From: Paracoccus methylovorus
GTDB taxonomy: Bacteria; Pseudomonadota; Alphaproteobacteria; Rhodobacterales; Rhodobacteraceae
Length of the DNA stretch: 64,000 nucleotides
NCBI RefSeq assembly: GCF_016919705.1
Contig: NZ_CP070372.1
Span: forward strand, 124,001-188,000
Direction: 5' to 3'
Within the stretch, counting starts at the first letter, position 1, and each line of letters starts with the position of its first letter. The notes beneath the pieces are model-generated. The model was not told the DNA's origin. It worked only from the letters and a program-made list of their open reading frames with translations, and ran no database searches. The position numbers were made by a program, and so were the translations under genes. Shown in pieces: positions 25,693-35,280 of the stretch.

Positions 25693-27057
25693 TCAATCAG
25701 CCGGACCTGAGGCAAGGCCGTGCGCGCGTAGGAGCGCGCCCAGATCCTTGCCATCGGCAACCGCCTCAGCGATATCGGCAGCGGCCTCCGGCCCGACCAG
25801 GGGCACCAACCCGGCTGCCAGCGTGCCGGGTGCCGACAGATTGCCGGCGCAGGCCTCGGGCACCGCCCGGATGTCCTGCACGCAGCGTTCGGCAAAGATG
25901 CGGGCAGCGCTCTCGATCATGCCCAAGCTGGTCAGCAGGCAATGCGCCATTAGCGGCTCGAATGCATTGCGCTGCAACTGTCCGGCCTCAGCCGCCATAC
26001 CGACGGCAACATCGGCCCCTGCGACATGAAAGGCAACTTGGCTGACCATTTCGGGGATCACGGGATTGACCTTGCCCCCGATTAGCGGCGAGCCGGATTG
26101 GACGGCGGGCAGGGCGATCTCGCCAATGCCGCCGCGCGGGCCGCTGGACAGCAGGCGCAAGTCGTTCGCGATCTTGGAAAGCGTCACCGTGATGCCGCGC
26201 AAGAGCGATGAGAACTGCACCAGGCCGGCGCTGTTCCAGGCCGCGCAGACCAGATCGTCATCGCGGCGCAGGGGCAGTTCGGTCAGGCGCTGCAACTCGG
26301 CGATGACCGTCTCGGCGAAATCCGGCTGCGCGGCCAGGCCGGTGCCGACCATGGTGCCGCCCAGGTTCAGCCCCGCCAGACTTTGCGAGGCCGGCCAGAT
26401 CCGTGCCGCCTCGTGCCGCAGCGCGGTCGAGAAGGCGTGGAACTCTTCGCCTAGCGTCATTGGCACGGCATCCTGCAGATGGGTGCGCGCCAGCTTGAGG
26501 ATGCTACCGAACTCCTGCGCCTTGGCGGCAAAGGTGTCGGCCAGCGCCAGCAGCGCCCGCTCCAGCCCCGGCGCTCCCTGCATCAGCGCGACGCGCAGCG
26601 CCGTGGCATGAACGTCGGTAGTGGATTGCGAGCGGTTGACGTCGCGGATCGGATGCAGGTGCTCATACTGGCCGCAGGCACGACCCATCAGCTCCAGCCC
26701 GCGATTGGCAATCACCTCGTTAAGGTTCATGTGGCTGGAGGTGCCACCGCCGCCCTGGAACACGTCGACGATGAAATGCGCCCCATGCTGGCCGGCCATC
26801 AACTCGTCGCAGACCCGGCCAATCACCTCGGCCTTGCGCGCCGACAGCTTACCCAGTCGGTAATTCGCCGCAGCCGCAGCCTTTTTCGTCAACGCCATAG
26901 CGCGGATCAGCGGCGCCAGCGACCCTATTTTCATGCCCGAAACCGGGAAGTTCTCAACTGCGCGCAGCGTGTTGATGCCATAGAGCGCCTCGCCTGGCAG
27001 CCGGCGGCTGCCCAGTTCGTCGCTTTCGATGCGGGTCCAGGATGCGCCGGGAATCAT
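25693..27057 (-). CDS. Aspartase/fumarase superfamily lyase (AspA-like)
   Basis: A 454-residue member of the fumarase/aspartase family. The flexible signature loop reads GSPLIGGKVNPVIPE (standard GSxxMxxKxNP, with Ile-Gly in place of Met-Pro). GGGGTSSHMNLNEVIANRG, RDVNRSQSTTD and LARTHLQDAVPMTLGEE are the other conserved blocks. Such enzymes eliminate ammonia or another leaving group from a succinyl-type substrate to give fumarate or an analogue. The altered signature and the sugar-catabolic context make plain aspartase activity uncertain. AAGGAGA precedes ATG 27057, 18 bp after the unknown gene at 27076. Confidence 0.82.
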   Translation of the reverse strand: MIPGASWTRIESDELGSRRLPGEALYGINTLRAVENFPVSGMKIGSLAPLIRAMALTKKAAAAANYRLGKLSARKAEVIGRVCDELMAGQHGAHFIVDVFQGGGGTSSHMNLNEVIANRGLELMGRACGQYEHLHPIRDVNRSQSTTDVHATALRVALMQGAPGLERALLALADTFAAKAQEFGSILKLARTHLQDAVPMTLGEEFHAFSTALRHEAARIWPASQSLAGLNLGGTMVGTGLAAQPDFAETVIAELQRLTELPLRRDDDLVCAAWNSAGLVQFSSLLRGITVTLSKIANDLRLLSSGPRGGIGEIALPAVQSGSPLIGGKVNPVIPEMVSQVAFHVAGADVAVGMAAEAGQLQRNAFEPLMAHCLLTSLGMIESAARIFAERCVQDIRAVPEACAGNLSAPGTLAAGLVPLVGPEAAADIAEAVADGKDLGALLRAHGLASGPAD

Positions 27058-27075
27058 TGCGTCTCCTTGGCCCTG

Positions 27076-27771
27076 TCAGCCTTTGGGGTGCAATTCGACC
27101 GCCAGCCAGACCGAGTCGGTGTCTGCGTAATAGCGATGCCAAGGATAGGTCCATTGGTTCGGGCCGGTCACGCGACAAAACGGATCGTGCGAATAGCCGA
27201 TCGGCATGATTACATCTTCATAAAGGGTATTCTCGCGGCGCTCGACGAATTTCTGCATCCGACCGAGGCCGTGGATCTGAGTATGCACCTCGAGGAAGGG
27301 GTGCTCGTTATGGATAAAGCAATCGGTATTGCCCGGGGACCACCACAGGTTCAACTTCAGCTCGAACTCCTGCGGTTCCTCGGACGTGCGGCGTTCGTTG
27401 GTAAAGACATAGGGGTCGGTCGTGACCGAGCCGATCGTGTCCTGGGCCGAGATGAACAGCGGCGTGTCGCGCGGAAAGTTCTTGATCCGGTTGCCGAGCC
27501 AGTCCCAGCCCCGGAACATGCAGCCGCCGAGGTTGGTGGGCTTGAGCACCTTGATGATCGCGGCCCGCTCGCCCGAGCGAATCGTCCCACCCCTGAGCCA
27601 GGTCGACTTCCACGCCGGGACGATGGTGGGGTGATCGGTGCCGGTCACCAGCGGCGCGGGCGACAGGTTGATGACGACGGCGTCCTCGACCAGGTAATCC
27701 TTAGGATTTTCAACAAGCTGCGCCTTAATGAACTCGTCGGCAAAGGCAAGGTCGCGGATCTGGTTGTGCAT
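27076..27771 (-). CDS. Conserved protein of unknown function, possible cupin-like fold
   Basis: A 231-residue protein that I do not recognise. It is predicted soluble and has no signal peptide. NEHPFLEVHTQIHG has the spacing of His and Glu residues seen in cupin metal sites, and the sequence is rich in aromatic residues (FRGWDWLGNR, WTYPWHRYYAD). The start at 27771 (MHNQIRDLAF) is preferred; the open frame extends to 27882, but that part overlaps the operator region. It is the first gene of the operon with the AspA-like lyase and, originally, the GH3 enzyme. A role as a sugar-acid isomerase or binding protein is speculative. Confidence 0.7.
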   Translation of the reverse strand: MHNQIRDLAFADEFIKAQLVENPKDYLVEDAVVINLSPAPLVTGTDHPTIVPAWKSTWLRGGTIRSGERAAIIKVLKPTNLGGCMFRGWDWLGNRIKNFPRDTPLFISAQDTIGSVTTDPYVFTNERRTSEEPQEFELKLNLWWSPGNTDCFIHNEHPFLEVHTQIHGLGRMQKFVERRENTLYEDVIMPIGYSHDPFCRVTGPNQWTYPWHRYYADTDSVWLAVELHPKG

Positions 27772-27852
27772 GATGATGTCCCCGAAGGATGCTGGATATG
27801 GCGCAAGGACAGCACGGAAAGACCTTACAGACCATTGCGCGACCACCGCAAA

Positions 27853-27877
27853 ACTGACGCAGACTGGCGCAATTTCG
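27853..27877 (-). promoter_or_regulatory. Regulon operator upstream of the 27771 operon (alternative order)
   Basis: Between the XRE regulator gene and the unknown gene lie CTGACGCAG (27854-27862) and GGCGCAATTTCG (27866-27877). Read on the minus strand these contain CGAAATTGC and TGCGTCA, the two words of the operators at 19352-19440 and 28758-28799, but in reversed order and closer together. The site is about 85-105 bp upstream of ATG 27771. Confidence 0.45.
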
Positions 27878-27894
27878 GGCATCGCGCGCGTCGG

Positions 27895-28737
27895 TCATAC
27901 CGGTTTGATCATGTCGGGGCTTTCGCCCAGATATTCGCGCGCCTCCCGGGGGATCGAGGCGTCGTTCATGTCCAGCGTCGTGGTGGCCTGCAGCTCCGCC
28001 CGGCTCAGCAATCCCGGGCGGCGGTAGTGCAGCACTGCACGGGTCGAGAAAGGTTGGCGAAACATCGTCGCCGCGACACCGCTGACGATGCCGAACATGA
28101 AGCGCTTGGCGCTGCGCTGCACGGTCGAGAAGATGCCAAAGGTGAATTCGTTGCGCTGCACCGTCTCGAAGTCGATGGTGAATACGCGGTCCTCTACCGG
28201 GAAAGTGAAGCCGTGATATTTGAAGATGTATTCGGTGCGCGATGGGTCGTCATAGCTGGGAAAACGCTCGATGTAATAGTGGTTCAGGAAATCCCCGCTT
28301 TGGAAGATGCAGAAGGCCGAGCGCAGGATCTTGCGTGCGTAAATCGAGGAATACTGGTAGCGGTCATAGCAGCCGACATATTCCCCCATGTCGATCTTGG
28401 TCGATACCGCCACCGTGTCGAGAAAACGCGCGACCTGCGGCGCCCGGCGCAGATGGTCCAGCACATCGAAGAAGTTGCCGTCGACCAGAGCGCGGAAACG
28501 CTCATGTTCGCTAAACAGGACCTCGGGACCTAGGCCGAAGTAGTTCGCGATCAGGCGGATATTGCCGGAAGAGGGCATGTGCCGGCCCGACAGATATTTG
28601 TTGAACTGCTGACGGTTGATGCCGAGCTTGCGGCAGATCTGCGAGATCGAGCCCTGCCGGTCGCAGAGCAGGCGCAGATTTGCGGCGAAACTCGCTATGC
28701 GGTCCGCAGCGTCCCTCGACAGGTCGGGTGGAGTCAT
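27895..28737 (-). CDS. XRE-type transcriptional regulator with a C-terminal sensory region
   Basis: A 280-residue protein with an N-terminal helix-turn-helix of the lambda-repressor/XRE type: ISQICRKLGINRQQFNKYLS followed by PSSGNIRLIANYFGL, residues about 31-70. The C-terminal 200 residues are not a family I recognise and probably sense a metabolite. The gene lies between two predicted operators and is divergent from the thiamine-diphosphate enzyme gene. It is therefore the best candidate for the regulator binding the TGCGTCA/CGAAATTGC sites, including one about 20 bp before its own start, which would allow autoregulation. Confidence 0.83.
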   Translation of the reverse strand: MTPPDLSRDAADRIASFAANLRLLCDRQGSISQICRKLGINRQQFNKYLSGRHMPSSGNIRLIANYFGLGPEVLFSEHERFRALVDGNFFDVLDHLRRAPQVARFLDTVAVSTKIDMGEYVGCYDRYQYSSIYARKILRSAFCIFQSGDFLNHYYIERFPSYDDPSRTEYIFKYHGFTFPVEDRVFTIDFETVQRNEFTFGIFSTVQRSAKRFMFGIVSGVAATMFRQPFSTRAVLHYRRPGLLSRAELQATTTLDMNDASIPREAREYLGESPDMIKPV

Positions 28738-28757
28738 GCTTCGATCCCTTCGCAGGC

Positions 28758-28799
28758 AGTGCGTCAGTTTGCGCCATGAATCGAATGGATGCGAAATTG
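28758..28799. promoter_or_regulatory. Regulon operator between the XRE regulator and the thiamine-diphosphate enzyme
   Basis: GTGCGTCA at 28758 and CGAAATTGC at 28791 start 33 bp apart, the same distance as in the operator of the epimerase gene. A TTTGCGCCAT block follows the first word, matching TTGCGCAA in the epimerase site. The distance to ATG 28890 is about 90 bp, and to the divergent regulator start about 20 bp. Confidence 0.6.
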
Positions 28800-28889
28800 C
28801 GATTGAATCGTCAAGCCCGCAGCATCGGGAAAGTCATTCGCAGATGTGCACCGACCCGAAACGGTGCAGCTAAACAAACGGGGAAACAC

Positions 28890-30692
28890 ATGAAACTCAC
28901 CGGCGGACAAGTCGTGGCGCGCGCGCTGAAGGAATATGGGGTTGAGTATGTCGCCGGCGTCCCCGGCCACGGTATCTGGTCGCTATTCGACGCCTTCCTG
29001 CAGGAAGGGTCGGAAATCCCGTTCATTCAAGTGATGCACGAGCAAAGCGCCGTCCACATGGCCGATGGTTATTTCCGCGCATCGGGCAAGATCATGGCCT
29101 GTTCGACCTCGGTTGGGCCGGGCGCGACCAACACGATCATCGGTCTGGCCACTGCCTATACCGACTCGACCTCGCTCTTCTATGTCTCGGGCTCGCCCCA
29201 GACCTATATGCACGGCCACGGCACCATGCAGGAGATCGAGCGCCAGCAGGACAACGCCTTCCCGCGTATCACCGAGCAGGTGACCAAGCGCGCCTGGCAG
29301 GCGACATCGGTCAGCACGCTGCCCTCGATCATGCACCGCGCGTTCAACGAGATGCTGACTGGCCGCCCGGGTCCCGTCCATGTCGAAGTGCCAATGAACA
29401 TTCAGGTCGAGGCCGACGAGGTCACCATCCACCCGCTGGAGAAGCGTCTGCCGACAGGTATCGCCCATCCCGATCCGGCGGCGATCAAGGCGGCGGTCGA
29501 AGTGCTGCTGACTGCTAAACGCCCGGTCATCGTGGCCGGCGGCGGCGCCATCACCGCCAATGCCTCTGCTGAACTTACCGCACTGGCGGAAAAGCTGGGT
29601 GCCGCAGTTTCGATCACCTGGAACGGCAAGGGCGCCATCGCCGAGGACAATGATCTGTTCATCGGCGCCGTCGGCCAGACCGGTACCACCTGCGGCAACG
29701 AGATCACCGCGTCGGCGGATGTCGTCATCTCCGTCGGCTGCCGGTTCACCGACTGGTCGGCCTCGTCCTATGCTAAGGGCGTGTCGTTCAGCTTCCCGCC
29801 GGGCCGACTGATCCATATCGACCTCGACCCGCGCGAGATCGGCAAGACCTACCCGACCGAAGTCGGCATCGTCTCGGACGCGAAGATCGCACTGCAGTAC
29901 ATCCTCGCCGCGCTGGAGGACGACAAGGCTGCCGCGCTGCGTGACGGCAACGCCGCCTTCCTCGCCGAGGTCAAGCAGGCCAAGGCGGACTGGCGCGCCA
30001 AGGTCGAGCCGCGCGAAACCAGCACCGAAACGCCGTTCACCTCGCAACGCCCGCTGGTCGCGCTGCGGAAGGTGCTGCCGCGTGACGGGATCGTGGTCGC
30101 AGGCTCGGGCAACACCCAAGGCGCGGTGAAGCAGAGCTTCCCGGTTTACGAGCCGCGCACCCATCTGACCTCGGGCTCGTTCTCGCCGATGGGCTGGGCG
30201 GTTCCGGCCGCCATGGGCGCCAAGCTGGCCTGCCCCGACAAGAAGGTCGTGGCCATCGTCGGCGACGGCGACTTCATGATGTCGCTGCCGGAAATGGGCA
30301 CCGCCGTGATGAATGGGATCAACGTGGTGTTCCTGGTGCTGAACAACCAAGGCTACATGTCGATCCGTGGCGGCATGCGCAAGTTCATGGGCCGTCATAT
30401 CGCGTCCGAGTTCAACCACCATGCCGGTAATGGCGAACCCTATTCGGCGGACATCGCCGCCACCGCCCGCGCCTTCGGCCTGCAAGCATGGAGGGTCGAG
30501 AAGGACGATGATCTGGAACCGACACTGGAGGCCGCGCTGAACACCGACGGCCCGACCCTGGTCGAGGTGATCGTGTCGCGCGATGCCGCCGGCCCCTTCG
30601 CCACCGGCTGGTGGGATTTCCCCTCGCCCGCCTATTACGAAAAAGAGCAGGAAGCTTACGCCGAGATGCGCGCGAAGGAACAGATGCTCTGA
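28890..30692 (+). CDS. Thiamine-diphosphate-dependent enzyme, acetolactate-synthase-like
   Basis: A 600-residue three-domain ThDP enzyme. The catalytic glutamate is E51 in [15 protein letters not shown], the central domain starts near residue 195, and the ThDP/metal motif is [15 protein letters not shown]...LVLNN. It resembles the acetolactate synthase / benzoylformate decarboxylase branch and is not a typical biosynthetic IlvB; no small subunit is present. Family reactions are carboligation or decarboxylation of 2-keto acids, or C-C cleavage as in the IolD hydrolase. It lies at the head of a plus-strand operon of sugar-catabolic and transport genes and is preceded by a predicted operator. 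Its substrate is unknown. Confidence 0.88.
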   Translation: MKLTGGQVVARALKEYGVEYVAGVPGHGIWSLFDAFLQEGSEIPFIQVMHEQSAVHMADGYFRASGKIMACSTSVGPGATNTIIGLATAYTDSTSLFYVSGSPQTYMHGHGTMQEIERQQDNAFPRITEQVTKRAWQATSVSTLPSIMHRAFNEMLTGRPGPVHVEVPMNIQVEADEVTIHPLEKRLPTGIAHPDPAAIKAAVEVLLTAKRPVIVAGGGAITANASAELTALAEKLGAAVSITWNGKGAIAEDNDLFIGAVGQTGTTCGNEITASADVVISVGCRFTDWSASSYAKGVSFSFPPGRLIHIDLDPREIGKTYPTEVGIVSDAKIALQYILAALEDDKAAALRDGNAAFLAEVKQAKADWRAKVEPRETSTETPFTSQRPLVALRKVLPRDGIVVAGSGNTQGAVKQSFPVYEPRTHLTSGSFSPMGWAVPAAMGAKLACPDKKVVAIVGDGDFMMSLPEMGTAVMNGINVVFLVLNNQGYMSIRGGMRKFMGRHIASEFNHHAGNGEPYSADIAATARAFGLQAWRVEKDDDLEPTLEAALNTDGPTLVEVIVSRDAAGPFATGWWDFPSPAYYEKEQEAYAEMRAKEQML

Positions 30693-30796
30693 TCCTGCCG
30701 GGGGCGGCCCTGCTCGCCCCTGCCCTCGCCTTTCATCCCATTCCAGAAACCAGCTTGGGTGGCCACAAGTCTTCCACCCCCAGAGGTAGATTTGCC

Positions 30797-32104
30797 ATGA
30801 TCCGGCATGTGAAGACCGCGCGCCTCACGCAAGGCGACCAGACCGATCCCGCCGTCACTGAAGCCGTCCGCGCCCTCCTGGCACAGGTCGCCGAAGGTGG
30901 CGACAAGGCCGTGCGCGAACTCAGCATCAAATTCGACGGGCTCGACCGCGACAGCTATCGCCTGACCGAGGCCGAAATCGCGGGTTGCGTCAACGGACTG
31001 ACCAAACAGGAACGCCACGATCTGGATTTCGCGCAAGAACAGATCCGCAATTTCGCCCAAGCCCAGCGGGACACCATGCTGGACCTCGAGGTCGAGACCC
31101 TGCCAGGCGTTGTCCTCGGCCACCGCAACGTGCCGATCCAGAATGTCGGCTGCTATGTGCCGGGCGGCAAATATCCGCTGCTGGCCTCGGCCCATATGAC
31201 GGTGCTGACCGCCAAGGTCGCCGGCTGCCAGCGCGTCATCACCTGTGCCCCGCCCTTCAAGGGCAAGATCGCCGAGAAGATCGTGGCGGCCCAGGCGTTG
31301 GCCGGCGCGGATGAGATCTATTGTCTCGGCGGCGTGCAGGCCATCGCCGCCATGGGCTACGGCACCGAGACCATCGCGCCGGTGGACCTGCTGGCCGGTC
31401 CCGGCAACGCCTATGTCGCCGAGGCCAAGCGGCTTTTGTTCGGCAAGGTCGGCATCGACCTTTTCGCCGGCCCGACCGAGACTCTGGTGATCGCCGACGA
31501 CAGCGTGGACGGCGAGATCTGCGCAACCGATCTGCTGGGACAGGCCGAACACGGCCCGAACTCGCCCGCCGTGATGATCACCAATTCGGAAAAGCTGGCC
31601 CGCGACACGCTGGCCCAGATCGAACGCCTGCTGACAATCCTGCCCACGGCGGAGATCGCCCGCAAGGCCTGGGAGGATTACGGCGAGATCATCCTCTGTG
31701 ACACGCTGGATGAGATGGTAGACGAGGCCAACCGCATGGCTTCGGAACATGTCCAGGTGATGACTACCGATCCGGATTATTTCCTGAACAACATGGCCAA
31801 TTACGGCGCGCTGTTCCTAGGCGCTCGTACCAACGTCGCCTTCGGCGACAAGGTGATCGGCACCAATCACACGCTGCCAACGCAGCGGGCCGCGCGCTAT
31901 ACTGGCGGGCTGTGGGTCGGGAAGTTCCTCAAGACCTGCACCTATCAGAAGATCCTCACCGACGAAGCCTCGGCCATGATTGGCGCCCACGCCTCGCGCC
32001 TTTGCCATATGGAGGGCTTCGTGGGCCATGCCGAGCAAGCCAACATCCGCGTCCGCCGCTATGGCGGGCGGAACGTGGAATATGGGAGCGCCGTCACGGC
32101 CTGA
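30797..32104 (+). CDS. Histidinol-dehydrogenase-like NAD enzyme (HpsN-type)
   Basis: A 435-residue member of the HisD superfamily. It keeps the zinc-ligand block [50 protein letters not shown] and the C-terminal [20 protein letters not shown]. This C-terminal form is typical of catabolic relatives such as HpsN, which oxidises 2,3-dihydroxypropane-1-sulfonate, rather than of histidine biosynthesis; no other his genes are near. It probably oxidises a primary alcohol of a sugar derivative to an acid in two NAD-dependent steps. It lies 104 bp after the ThDP enzyme, and the ABC importer follows. Confidence 0.85.
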   Translation: MIRHVKTARLTQGDQTDPAVTEAVRALLAQVAEGGDKAVRELSIKFDGLDRDSYRLTEAEIAGCVNGLTKQERHDLDFAQEQIRNFAQAQRDTMLDLEVETLPGVVLGHRNVPIQNVGCYVPGGKYPLLASAHMTVLTAKVAGCQRVITCAPPFKGKIAEKIVAAQALAGADEIYCLGGVQAIAAMGYGTETIAPVDLLAGPGNAYVAEAKRLLFGKVGIDLFAGPTETLVIADDSVDGEICATDLLGQAEHGPNSPAVMITNSEKLARDTLAQIERLLTILPTAEIARKAWEDYGEIILCDTLDEMVDEANRMASEHVQVMTTDPDYFLNNMANYGALFLGARTNVAFGDKVIGTNHTLPTQRAARYTGGLWVGKFLKTCTYQKILTDEASAMIGAHASRLCHMEGFVGHAEQANIRVRRYGGRNVEYGSAVTA

Positions 32105-32173
32105 ACCCGACCTAGCCCGAGAAGAGCGGAATGCGACCGGGCCCCACCACCACCGAAAACAGGGAGTATCCCC

Positions 32174-33427
32174 ATGAAGAACCTATATTTCGCCCTTCTC
32201 GCAAGTTCGGCCTCGCTGGTTGCCGCGATGCCGGCCCAAGCCGAGGTGAAGCTGGAGGTCATGCACCACTGGGTGGCCGAAAGCGAAGCCGCCGCGCTGA
32301 ACGTCGTCCGCGAGGCACTGGCTGCCAAGGGCTACGGCTGGCAGGACAGCGCCGTGGGCGGACAGTCCGGCGGCAACATGCAGCAGGCGTTGCGCAGCCG
32401 GCTGGCCTCTGGCAACCCGCCCGGCTCCATGCAGTTCATCGGTTGGGAGGGCATCGATTGGTCGGCCGAGGGCGTAATGCGCGACCTCAACGCGCTTGAC
32501 GAGGCGAATGGCTGGGAAGCCGCCATTGCGCCGCAGGTGCTGCCCTTTGTCAAGAACGGCGACGACCTGATCGCGGCGCCCATCAACATGCATCGCCAGA
32601 ACTGGGTCTGGGCGAACAAGGCCGCCTTCGACAAGGCCGGCATCGATCCGCCCGGCACCTGGGCCGAACTGATCGAGGACGGGGCGAAGCTGAGGGAGGC
32701 CGGCGTCATTCCGCTGGCCATGGGCGACGAGCCCTGGCAGATCCAGGTGATATTCGACGCGCTCGTCGCGGATATCGGCGGGCCGGAGTTCTATAACAAG
32801 GCGCTGGTCGAACTGGACCCCGAGGCGCTGTCCTCGGACACCATGAAACAGGTCTTCGACACGCTGCGCCAGGTGCGCGGGCTGGTCGACGACGGTTTCA
32901 CCGGCCGCGACTGGGCCGTGGCCTCAGGCATGGTCATCAACGGTCAGGCCGGAATGCAGATCATGGGCGACTGGGCCAAGGGCGAATTCCTAGCCAAGGG
33001 ATTGAAGCCGGGCACGGATTTCCTGTGCTTCGCAACGCCTTCGGAAACCCCGTCCTTCCAATGGCTGATCGACAGTTTCGGCATGTTCAAGGTGACCGAT
33101 CCCGAGGTGACCAAGGCGCAGGACGCCCTGGCCGAAGTGGTCATGGACCCCAAGGTCCAGCATGACTTCAACCTGATCAAGGGCTCGATCCCGGCCCGCA
33201 CCGACCTGCCGGTGGACGATTTCGACGATTGCGCGAAGAAGGGCTTCGAGGATCGCGCCGTCGCGATCAAAAACGGCGCCATGCTCGGGGCCTCGACGCA
33301 TGGCTTCGCGAGCCAGCCCCAGTTCGCCACCGTGTTCGGGGATGTCGTGGCACAGTTCTTCGTCAACGACATGGCCTCGGAAGACGCCGTGCAGATGCTG
33401 GTCAGCGGAATCGACAACGCCCGCTGA
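32174..33427 (+). CDS. Carbohydrate ABC transporter substrate-binding protein (family 1)
   Basis: A 417-residue extracytoplasmic receptor with a signal peptide (MKNLYFALLASSASLVAA, cleavage after PAQA at about residue 23). The fold is that of MalE-like family 1, with LEVMHHWVAESEAAALNVVR at the mature N-terminus and QIMGDWAKGEFLAKG later, typical of glucose/mannose-type sugar receptors. It delivers its ligand in the periplasm to the two permeases encoded next. AGGGAG precedes ATG 32174. The ligand is presumably a monosaccharide derivative or glycoside processed by the surrounding enzymes. Confidence 0.9.
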   Translation: MKNLYFALLASSASLVAAMPAQAEVKLEVMHHWVAESEAAALNVVREALAAKGYGWQDSAVGGQSGGNMQQALRSRLASGNPPGSMQFIGWEGIDWSAEGVMRDLNALDEANGWEAAIAPQVLPFVKNGDDLIAAPINMHRQNWVWANKAAFDKAGIDPPGTWAELIEDGAKLREAGVIPLAMGDEPWQIQVIFDALVADIGGPEFYNKALVELDPEALSSDTMKQVFDTLRQVRGLVDDGFTGRDWAVASGMVINGQAGMQIMGDWAKGEFLAKGLKPGTDFLCFATPSETPSFQWLIDSFGMFKVTDPEVTKAQDALAEVVMDPKVQHDFNLIKGSIPARTDLPVDDFDDCAKKGFEDRAVAIKNGAMLGASTHGFASQPQFATVFGDVVAQFFVNDMASEDAVQMLVSGIDNAR

Positions 33428-33510
33428 TCCCACCTGCCGCCTGGACCTGCCGGTGACCGCCACCCCGGCAGGCCCTTCCGCATTGTCCCCTTTTTCTGGA
33501 GAGGATCGTC

Positions 33511-34407
33511 ATGACCCGAAAGAAAAGCTTCTCCGACCGGTTGGCCGATTGGCTGCCGCGGCTGGTCATGGCGCCAAGCCTGCTGGTGATCCTTGTCGGT
33601 GTCTACCTGTTCATCGCCTGGACCGGCTGGATCTCGCTGTCCTCGTCCAGAATGGTGCCGCAATACGATTTCGTCGGGCTGGAGCAGTATTACCGGCTGT
33701 GGGCTACGCCTCGCTGGCATACGGCGGTGGCGAACCTGTTCATCTTTTCGGCGCTGTTTCTGACCGTGACCATCGGGGTCGGCCTGGTCATGGCGATCCT
33801 GCTGGACCAGAACATCCGGGCCGAGGGCGCGCTGCGCGCCGTCTATCTCTATCCGATGGCGCTCTCGTTCATCGTCACCGGCACAGCCTGGAAATGGATC
33901 CTGAACCCTGATTTGGGCATCCAGAAAGTCGTGAACGATCTTGGCTGGGAAGGCTTCGTCTTCAACTGGATCACCCGGCCAGACTTTGCCATCTATACCA
34001 TCGTCATCGCCGCGGTCTGGCAATCCTCGGGCTTCGCCATGGCAATCTTTCTGGCCGGGCTGCGCGGCATCGACAACTCGGTCATCAAGGCTGCGCAGAT
34101 CGAGGGCGCCACCCTGCCCCGCATCTATGCCAGCATTATCGTCCCGATGCTGCGTCCAGCCTTCCTGAGCGTGATCGTCCTGTTGGGCTATATCGCGATC
34201 AAGACCTTCGACCTGGTGCTGGCCATGACAAACGGCGGTCCGGGGAACGCGACCGAGATGCCGTCGACCTTCATGTTCTCGGCCACCTTCCGACGCAACC
34301 AGATGGGCGTCGGCGCCGCCAGCGCCATGATGATGCTGATGACCGTCGCGGCGATCATCATCCCCTATCTGTATTCTGAGCTGAAGGAGAGCCGCAATGA
34401 CCACTGA
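33511..34407 (+). CDS. Sugar ABC transporter permease, MalF-type
   Basis: A 298-residue inner-membrane permease with about six membrane segments. The EAA loop that contacts the ATPase reads VIKAAQIEGATLPRIYASII. GGAGAGGAT precedes the start. Its last 11 bases overlap the following permease gene, so the two are translationally coupled. It forms the channel with the MalG-type partner. Confidence 0.92.
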   Translation: MTRKKSFSDRLADWLPRLVMAPSLLVILVGVYLFIAWTGWISLSSSRMVPQYDFVGLEQYYRLWATPRWHTAVANLFIFSALFLTVTIGVGLVMAILLDQNIRAEGALRAVYLYPMALSFIVTGTAWKWILNPDLGIQKVVNDLGWEGFVFNWITRPDFAIYTIVIAAVWQSSGFAMAIFLAGLRGIDNSVIKAAQIEGATLPRIYASIIVPMLRPAFLSVIVLLGYIAIKTFDLVLAMTNGGPGNATEMPSTFMFSATFRRNQMGVGAASAMMMLMTVAAIIIPYLYSELKESRNDH

Positions 34408-35275
34408 ACGCCGCTCGGCGGCTCGGGCGCAGGCCATCGGCCGGGTCTTTATCTACGGCTCCCTGCTCGTATTGGCCGCGTTCTACCTGATGCCGCTCTG
34501 GGTCATGATCATGACATCGGCGAAATCTCTCGATGAGATCTACGGCGGCTCATTCATCGGATTGCCGCAGGCCGTGACCTTCGAAGCCTGGGCAAAGGCC
34601 TGGAGCCAGGCCTGCATCGGCACCTCCTGCACCGGACTGAAACCCTATTTCTTCAACTCGATCATGATGGTCGTTCCGGCTGTCGTTCTGTCGACCGGGA
34701 TCGGGGCGCTGAACGGCTACGTGCTGACTAAATGGCGCTTTCGCGGCTCGAACCTGGTCTTTGGCCTGATCCTCTTCGGCTGCTTCCTGCCCTTCCAGGC
34801 TGTGATCCTGCCGATGGCACAGGTGCTGGGCCGGCTGGGTCTCTCGGGCTCGATCTCGGGCTTGGTCCTGGTCCACACGGTCTATGGCATCGCCTTCACG
34901 ACGCTGTTCTTCCGCAACTATTTCGTCACCATCCCGGACGAGTTGACCAAGGCGGCGCAGATCGACGGCGCGGGATTCTTCCGCATCTTCTTTTCGATCA
35001 TGCTGCCGGCAGCGCTCCCGATCATGGTCGTGTCCTGCATCTGGCAGTTCACCCAGATCTGGAACGACTTCCTGTTCGGGGTATCCTTTACCGCAGGGGA
35101 AACCTCGCCCGTGACGGTGGCGCTGAATAACATCGTCAACGTCACCATGGGCCGCAAACAGTATAACGTCGACATGGCTGCCGCTATGATCGCCGCGCTT
35201 CCCACCCTTGTCGTCTATGTCATCGCGGGCCGCTATTTTGTCCGCGGGCTGACCGCCGGCGCAGTGAAAGGCTGA
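34397..35275 (+). CDS. Sugar ABC transporter permease, MalG-type
   Basis: A 292-residue permease with about six membrane segments. The EAA motif is ELTKAAQIDGAGFFRIFFSI, and the C-terminus ends GRYFVRGLTAGAVKG, as is usual for MalG-type subunits. It overlaps the MalF-type gene by 11 bp and is followed 5 bp later by the ATPase gene. Confidence 0.92.
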   Translation: MTTERRSAARAQAIGRVFIYGSLLVLAAFYLMPLWVMIMTSAKSLDEIYGGSFIGLPQAVTFEAWAKAWSQACIGTSCTGLKPYFFNSIMMVVPAVVLSTGIGALNGYVLTKWRFRGSNLVFGLILFGCFLPFQAVILPMAQVLGRLGLSGSISGLVLVHTVYGIAFTTLFFRNYFVTIPDELTKAAQIDGAGFFRIFFSIMLPAALPIMVVSCIWQFTQIWNDFLFGVSFTAGETSPVTVALNNIVNVTMGRKQYNVDMAAAMIAALPTLVVYVIAGRYFVRGLTAGAVKG

Positions 35276-35280
35276 CCGAT

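Noticed and set aside
26479..28533. 684-codon plus-strand frame
   Set aside because: It covers three well-supported minus-strand genes (lyase, unknown protein, XRE regulator) and has no ribosome binding site or recognisable domain.
28983..30485. 500-codon minus-strand frame
   Set aside because: It is the antisense of the thiamine-diphosphate enzyme, whose catalytic motifs are intact.
30797..32104. Biosynthetic histidinol dehydrogenase (hisD)
   Set aside because: No other histidine genes are nearby, and the C-terminal sequence and operon context match catabolic HisD relatives.
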